Program-made: the position numbers and the translations under genes
Shown here: one piece after another, positions 6,010-8,748 of the stretch
How positions within the stretch are numbered: the first letter of the stretch is position 1
Layout: every line of letters begins with the position of its first letter
DNA from: CAYRMV01 sp964425255
Lineage (GTDB): Bacteria; Bacteroidota; Bacteroidia; Flavobacteriales_D; Crocinitomicaceae
Direction: 5' to 3'
Assembly: GCA_964425255.1 (NCBI GenBank)
Contig: CAYRMV010000135.1
Coordinates: 1-8,748, forward strand
DNA length: 8,748 bases
The notes under the pieces: model-generated
Seen by the model: only the letters and a program-made list of their open reading frames with translations
What the model was told of the DNA's origin: nothing
Database searches by the model: none

Positions 6010-6867
6010 ATGAATACAGTCCTTCGAAAAAACGATACCCTTCCCCTTACCTGTTCTCGAAAAGGTACATGTTGTCACGGAAATCAAGTGTGGCTAAATC
6101 CTTGGGAGTTGCGTTCTTTGGCTGAAGCAAAACAAATGAATGTACATCAATTCCAATCATTATTTTGTGACCTAAAAGGAATTCGCTTAAAATTTGATGG
6201 AGAAATGGATATTCGCAGTAAAAAAGCGTGTAATCTTTACAATTCTGAAATCGGATGTACTGTTCACGAAAATAGACCACTTGCTTGTCGTTTATTTCCA
6301 TTAGGTAGACAAATTCAAGAAAATGAAATTCACTATTTCTATCAAGGAAAATCTTTTCCTTGTATAGATGGATGCAAAGAAGTACTTGATTTACCTCAAC
6401 TAACGGTAGAAAACTATCTTTCGGGACAGCAAACATTGCATTTTGAAAACACTCAAAACCTATATCTGGAGGTAATGCAAAACACCGCTGATATTGCTTT
6501 TATGTTATTACTTGAAACAGATTTGACACAATCAGAGAAAGAAAATACATGGCTTACTTGGAAAAAAATAGCCAACGAAAACATGGATGATTTAGTATTG
6601 AGAATAAGCCCTGATTGGCTCAATGCGCTTATTGCTCCTTCCATTGAATTTGATATCGAAGATCCCTCTTCGTTTGTACATCAACATGAAATTCTTTTAC
6701 AAACCAAAGCACAAGAAATCATTGATCAATTCAATGAGGGAAAGCAAGCTTGTGATTTATCTGTTGTACTTTTTACTACTTCACTCATTTTGGCACAATC
6801 CATCGGAGCTGAAACAAAATCAATCGCCAATCTATGGGTGAAAATCGCCCGAGAGAATTTAGGTTAA
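6010..6867 (+). CDS. YkgJ-family cysteine cluster protein (putative metal-binding)
   Basis: The first 125 or so residues match the YkgJ/CxxCxxCC-type zinc- or iron-chelating domain (PF03692 group). Cysteines are at 15, 21, 22, 53, 74, 83, 93, 118 and 122. The hallmark segment is C-T-V-H-E-N-R-P-L-A-C-R-L-F-P (83-97), together with the early C-x5-CC pair. The bound metal and biochemical role are not known for this family. The C-terminal part (about 130-285) has no cysteine until C248. It is predicted mainly helical and I do not recognise it, so the 285-aa protein is longer than the bare domain. No signal peptide is visible, so it is probably cytoplasmic. The ATG at 6010 has only a weak AGG at 6000-6002 upstream. 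No clear TAnnTTTG is present; TAGATTTA (5976-5983) is one base off. It is followed by sucD but separated from it by a separate promoter. Confidence 0.82.
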   Translation: MNTVLRKNDTLPLTCSRKGTCCHGNQVWLNPWELRSLAEAKQMNVHQFQSLFCDLKGIRLKFDGEMDIRSKKACNLYNSEIGCTVHENRPLACRLFPLGRQIQENEIHYFYQGKSFPCIDGCKEVLDLPQLTVENYLSGQQTLHFENTQNLYLEVMQNTADIAFMLLLETDLTQSEKENTWLTWKKIANENMDDLVLRISPDWLNALIAPSIEFDIEDPSSFVHQHEILLQTKAQEIIDQFNEGKQACDLSVVLFTTSLILAQSIGAETKSIANLWVKIARENLG

Positions 6868-6976
6868 GGTGTACGAAAATAACATAATTGGTAAAAATTA
6901 AAAAAACAATCGAATTCTGTTAAAAGAGAAGAATTACAAAATATTGCTCTTTTAGACAAATAAATACTTCTTTCAC

Positions 6977-7007
6977 TTGGCTATCCGAAATCAAAACCTT
7001 ACATTTG
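6977..7007 (+). promoter_or_regulatory. Promoter of sucD, textbook Bacteroidota type
   Basis: The -33 TTG (6977-6979), a 20-bp spacer and -7 TACATTTG (7000-7007) match the consensus TTG-N19-21-TAnnTTTG exactly. Transcription should begin near 7011-7015, about 30 nt before the ATG at 7043. This shows sucD has its own promoter independent of the upstream YkgJ-family gene. It also rules out the frame's more upstream TTG as a start codon, because that TTG is the -33 element. Confidence 0.78.
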
Positions 7008-7042
7008 ACAACGAATTTAAAAAGCACATAAAATCCGCAAAA

Positions 7043-7921
7043 ATGAGCGTACTAGTTAATAAAAATTCTAAAGTAATTGTTCAAGGTTTTACTGGTAGTG
7101 AAGGTACTTTTCACGCGAGTCAAATGATTGAATACGGAACAAACGTAGTAGGTGGTGTAACTCCAGGAAAAGGAGGTTCTTCTCACTTGGATCGCCCAGT
7201 ATTCAACACAGTAGTTGATGCTGTGAAAGAAACGGGAGCAGATGTTTCCATCATTTTCGTTCCACCTGCATTTGCTGCGGATGCGATTATGGAAGCTGCT
7301 AACGCAGGTATTAAAGTGATTGTTTGTATTACAGAAGGAATTCCTGTAAACGACATGGTTAAGGCAAAAGAATACCTTAAAGGGTTTGACGCTCGTTTAA
7401 TCGGTCCAAACTGTCCAGGTGTTATCACTGCAGGTGAAGCGAAAGTAGGTATCATGCCAGGCTTCGTTTTCAAAAAAGGAAAAGTAGGAATCGTTTCTAA
7501 ATCGGGAACGTTAACATACGAAGCTGCTGATCAAGTTGCTAAAGCTGGATTAGGAATAACTACGGCAATCGGAATCGGTGGTGACCCAATTATTGGAACA
7601 ACTACACGTGAGGCTGTAGAATTGTTGATGAACGATCCTGAAACAGAAGGAATCATTATGATTGGTGAAATTGGTGGTAACTTAGAAGCAATTGCTGCTC
7701 GTTGGATCAAAGACAATGGTACCAAACCAGTTGTTGGTTTTATCGCTGGTGAAACTGCTCCGAAAGGCCGTACAATGGGACATGCTGGTGCAATTGTTGG
7801 TGGGCACGACGATACTGCTGAAGCGAAAAAACGCATCATGCGCGATTGTGGAATTCACGTTGTTGATTCTCCTGCGCACATCGGTTTGAAAATGGCTGAA
7901 TTATTAGGTGTAGAAGCCTAA
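7043..7921 (+). CDS. sucD: Succinyl-CoA ligase (ADP/GDP-forming) subunit alpha
   Basis: SucD pairs with SucC to interconvert succinyl-CoA and succinate with nucleotide phosphorylation in the TCA cycle. From the ATG at 7043 it is 292 aa, the standard size. The CoA-binding Rossmann segment GFTGSEGTFH (15-24) is followed by GGVTPGKGG (37-45), VCITEGIP (94-101), GPNCPGV (121-127) and SKSGTLTYE (152-160). The active-site phosphohistidine is H247 in GRTMGHAGA. All catalytic features are intact. The upstream in-frame TTG at 6977 belongs to the promoter and was rejected as start. sucC is not in the window, so the subunit genes are either unlinked or at least not adjacent here. The gene ends at a strong hairpin terminator and converges on clpC. 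Confidence 0.97.
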   Translation: MSVLVNKNSKVIVQGFTGSEGTFHASQMIEYGTNVVGGVTPGKGGSSHLDRPVFNTVVDAVKETGADVSIIFVPPAFAADAIMEAANAGIKVIVCITEGIPVNDMVKAKEYLKGFDARLIGPNCPGVITAGEAKVGIMPGFVFKKGKVGIVSKSGTLTYEAADQVAKAGLGITTAIGIGGDPIIGTTTREAVELLMNDPETEGIIMIGEIGGNLEAIAARWIKDNGTKPVVGFIAGETAPKGRTMGHAGAIVGGHDDTAEAKKRIMRDCGIHVVDSPAHIGLKMAELLGVEA

Positions 7922-7941
7922 TTCAATCCTAAACATATTTT

Positions 7942-7976
7942 AAAGAGGCTGTCTTTCTAAGACAGCCTCTTTTTTT
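7942..7976 (+). terminator. Rho-independent terminator of sucD
   Basis: A perfect 14-bp stem, AAAGAGGCTGTCTT (7942-7955) with AAGACAGCCTCTTT (7959-7972), closes on a TCT loop and runs into six T residues (7971-7976). It begins 20 nt after the sucD stop. This is the strongest hairpin in the window. Confidence 0.92.
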
Positions 7977-7996
7977 ATGTCCAAAATCTTGGTGAC

Positions 7997-8028
7997 AAAA
8001 AAAGTCGGAAGCTAACTCCCGACTTTTT
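7997..8028 (-). terminator. Rho-independent terminator of clpC, probably bidirectional
   Basis: The stem is AAAAAGTCGG (7999-8008) with CCGACTTTTT (8019-8028) and a 10-base loop. On the minus strand it lies 18 nt past the clpC stop and runs into seven T residues (the A run at 7997-8003). T residues also follow on the plus strand, so it can back up the sucD terminator for rightward transcription. Confidence 0.88.
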
Positions 8029-8046
8029 AAAATAATATTCAAAAAT

Positions 8047-8748
8047 TTATTCTTTCGTAGGTGCTTTTGCACTACCTTTTTCAATTATTACAGTTAAGGC
8101 TTCTTTTCCTTCTTCCAAATCCATGGAAATTTTATCTCCTTCTTGAAGGTTTGATTTGATAATTTCTTCTGCTAACGGATCTTCAATGAATTTCTGAATG
8201 GCACGTTTCAAAGGTCTAGCACCAAATTTCTCATCGTAACCTTTGTCAACAATGAAATCTTTTGCTTTTTCAGACATTTCAATTTGGTAACCCAAATTAT
8301 TGATTCGCCCATACAACTTATCTAATTCCAAATCAATGATTTTGTGAATATTTTCTCTTGACAAGTTTTTGAACATAATCATATCATCGATACGGTTCAA
8401 GAATTCAGGCGAAAATGCTTTTCTCAATGCACTTTGAATGACCATTTTCGATTCTGTATCTTGCTGTTCCGTTTTTGCTTTTGTTCCAAAACCTACGCCC
8501 GTACCAAAATCAGCCAATTGACGCGCACCAATATTCGAAGTCATGATCAAAATCGTATTCTTGAAATCAATTTTTCGACCCAATCCATCGGTCATGTGCC
8601 CATCATCTAAAACTTGTAACAACAAGTTGAATACATCTGGATGTGCTTTCTCAATTTCATCTAATAAAATGATTGAGTATGGTTTGCGACGTACCTTTTC
8701 TGTCAACTGTCCTCCTTCTTCGTAACCAACATATCCTGGAGGCGCTCC
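8047..8748 (-). CDS. clpC: ATP-dependent Clp protease ATP-binding subunit ClpC, C-terminal third (cut by window edge)
   Basis: ClpC is a Hsp100 AAA+ unfoldase that feeds proteins to ClpP. The window holds 233 codons of its second ATPase module. The frame is open to the edge, beginning GAPPGYVGYEEGGQLTEKVR, which contains the GYVG substrate-gripping pore loop. Then come Walker B ILLDEIEKAHPDV, sensor-1 ILIMTSNIGA, the arginine finger FSPEFLNRIDD, and sensor-2 FGARPLKRAIQ in the C-terminal small domain. The phrases HMTDGLGRKIDFKNT and FGTGVGFGTKA fit ClpC of Bacteroidota better than ClpB. The tail ends with about 10 non-conserved residues after the last strand. The start lies outside the window. 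The gene converges on sucD. Confidence 0.93.
   Translation of the reverse strand, partial: GAPPGYVGYEEGGQLTEKVRRKPYSIILLDEIEKAHPDVFNLLLQVLDDGHMTDGLGRKIDFKNTILIMTSNIGARQLADFGTGVGFGTKAKTEQQDTESKMVIQSALRKAFSPEFLNRIDDMIMFKNLSRENIHKIIDLELDKLYGRINNLGYQIEMSEKAKDFIVDKGYDEKFGARPLKRAIQKFIEDPLAEEIIKSNLQEGDKISMDLEEGKEALTVIIEKGSAKAPTKE

Noticed and set aside
6047..6436. Leftward open frame of 129 codons over the YkgJ-family gene
   Set aside because: The opposite strand encodes the conserved cysteine pattern; this frame shows no recognisable motifs.
6921..6954. Hairpin TAAAAGAG / CTCTTTTA after the YkgJ-family gene
   Set aside because: The stem is only 8 bp and A/T-rich, the loop is 18 bases and no T-run follows, so it is too weak to call a terminator.

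Overview
The window looks like chromosome from a member of the Bacteroidota, most likely Flavobacteriales. The proteins have flavobacterial-type sequences. The DNA is AT-rich, Shine-Dalgarno sequences are weak or missing, and several genes are preceded by the Bacteroidota sigma-A signature (-33 TTG, about 20 bp, -7 TAnnTTTG). The call to phylum is firm; the call to order is inference.

Layout from left to right. The first 82 bases hold the last codons of an unidentified rightward gene, which ends 1 nt from the stop of leftward prfC (peptide chain release factor 3). Divergent from prfC is nnr, the bifunctional NAD(P)HX epimerase/dehydratase. Both genes have a TATCTTTG -7 box only a few bases before the ATG, so their leaders must be very short. 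After nnr, 31 nt downstream, lies the wreck of an AsmA-family envelope gene: an N-terminal piece joined to a C-terminal piece, most of the middle missing, and a frameshift best explained by a 2-nt deletion.

Next is the most unusual segment (about 4299-5911). It is a leftward ATPase gene of the archaeal-ATPase type with a C-terminal PD-(D/E)XK nuclease-like domain, bracketed by three related inverted repeats. One repeat lies just after the stop codon and two lie in tandem before the start. In all three the 7-mer ACTTCCC and its partner GGGAAGT (GGCAAGT in one copy) are exactly 25 bp apart. The start-proximal copy coincides with a well-formed promoter (TTG-N20-TATATTTG), so it could serve as both promoter and operator. 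The unit reads as a self-contained cassette, possibly mobile, although no transposase is present.

Rightward of it come a YkgJ-family cysteine-cluster protein and sucD (succinyl-CoA ligase alpha subunit), which has a textbook TTG-N20-TACATTTG promoter. sucD converges on clpC, of which only the C-terminal third lies in the window. Two strong hairpin terminators separate them.

Most genes are housekeeping functions: translation termination, nicotinamide-cofactor repair, the TCA cycle and protein quality control. They show no common pathway. Nothing here is a recognised defence system, CRISPR array, RNA gene or annotated insertion sequence. The ATPase cassette with its matched repeats is the best candidate for an undescribed element.
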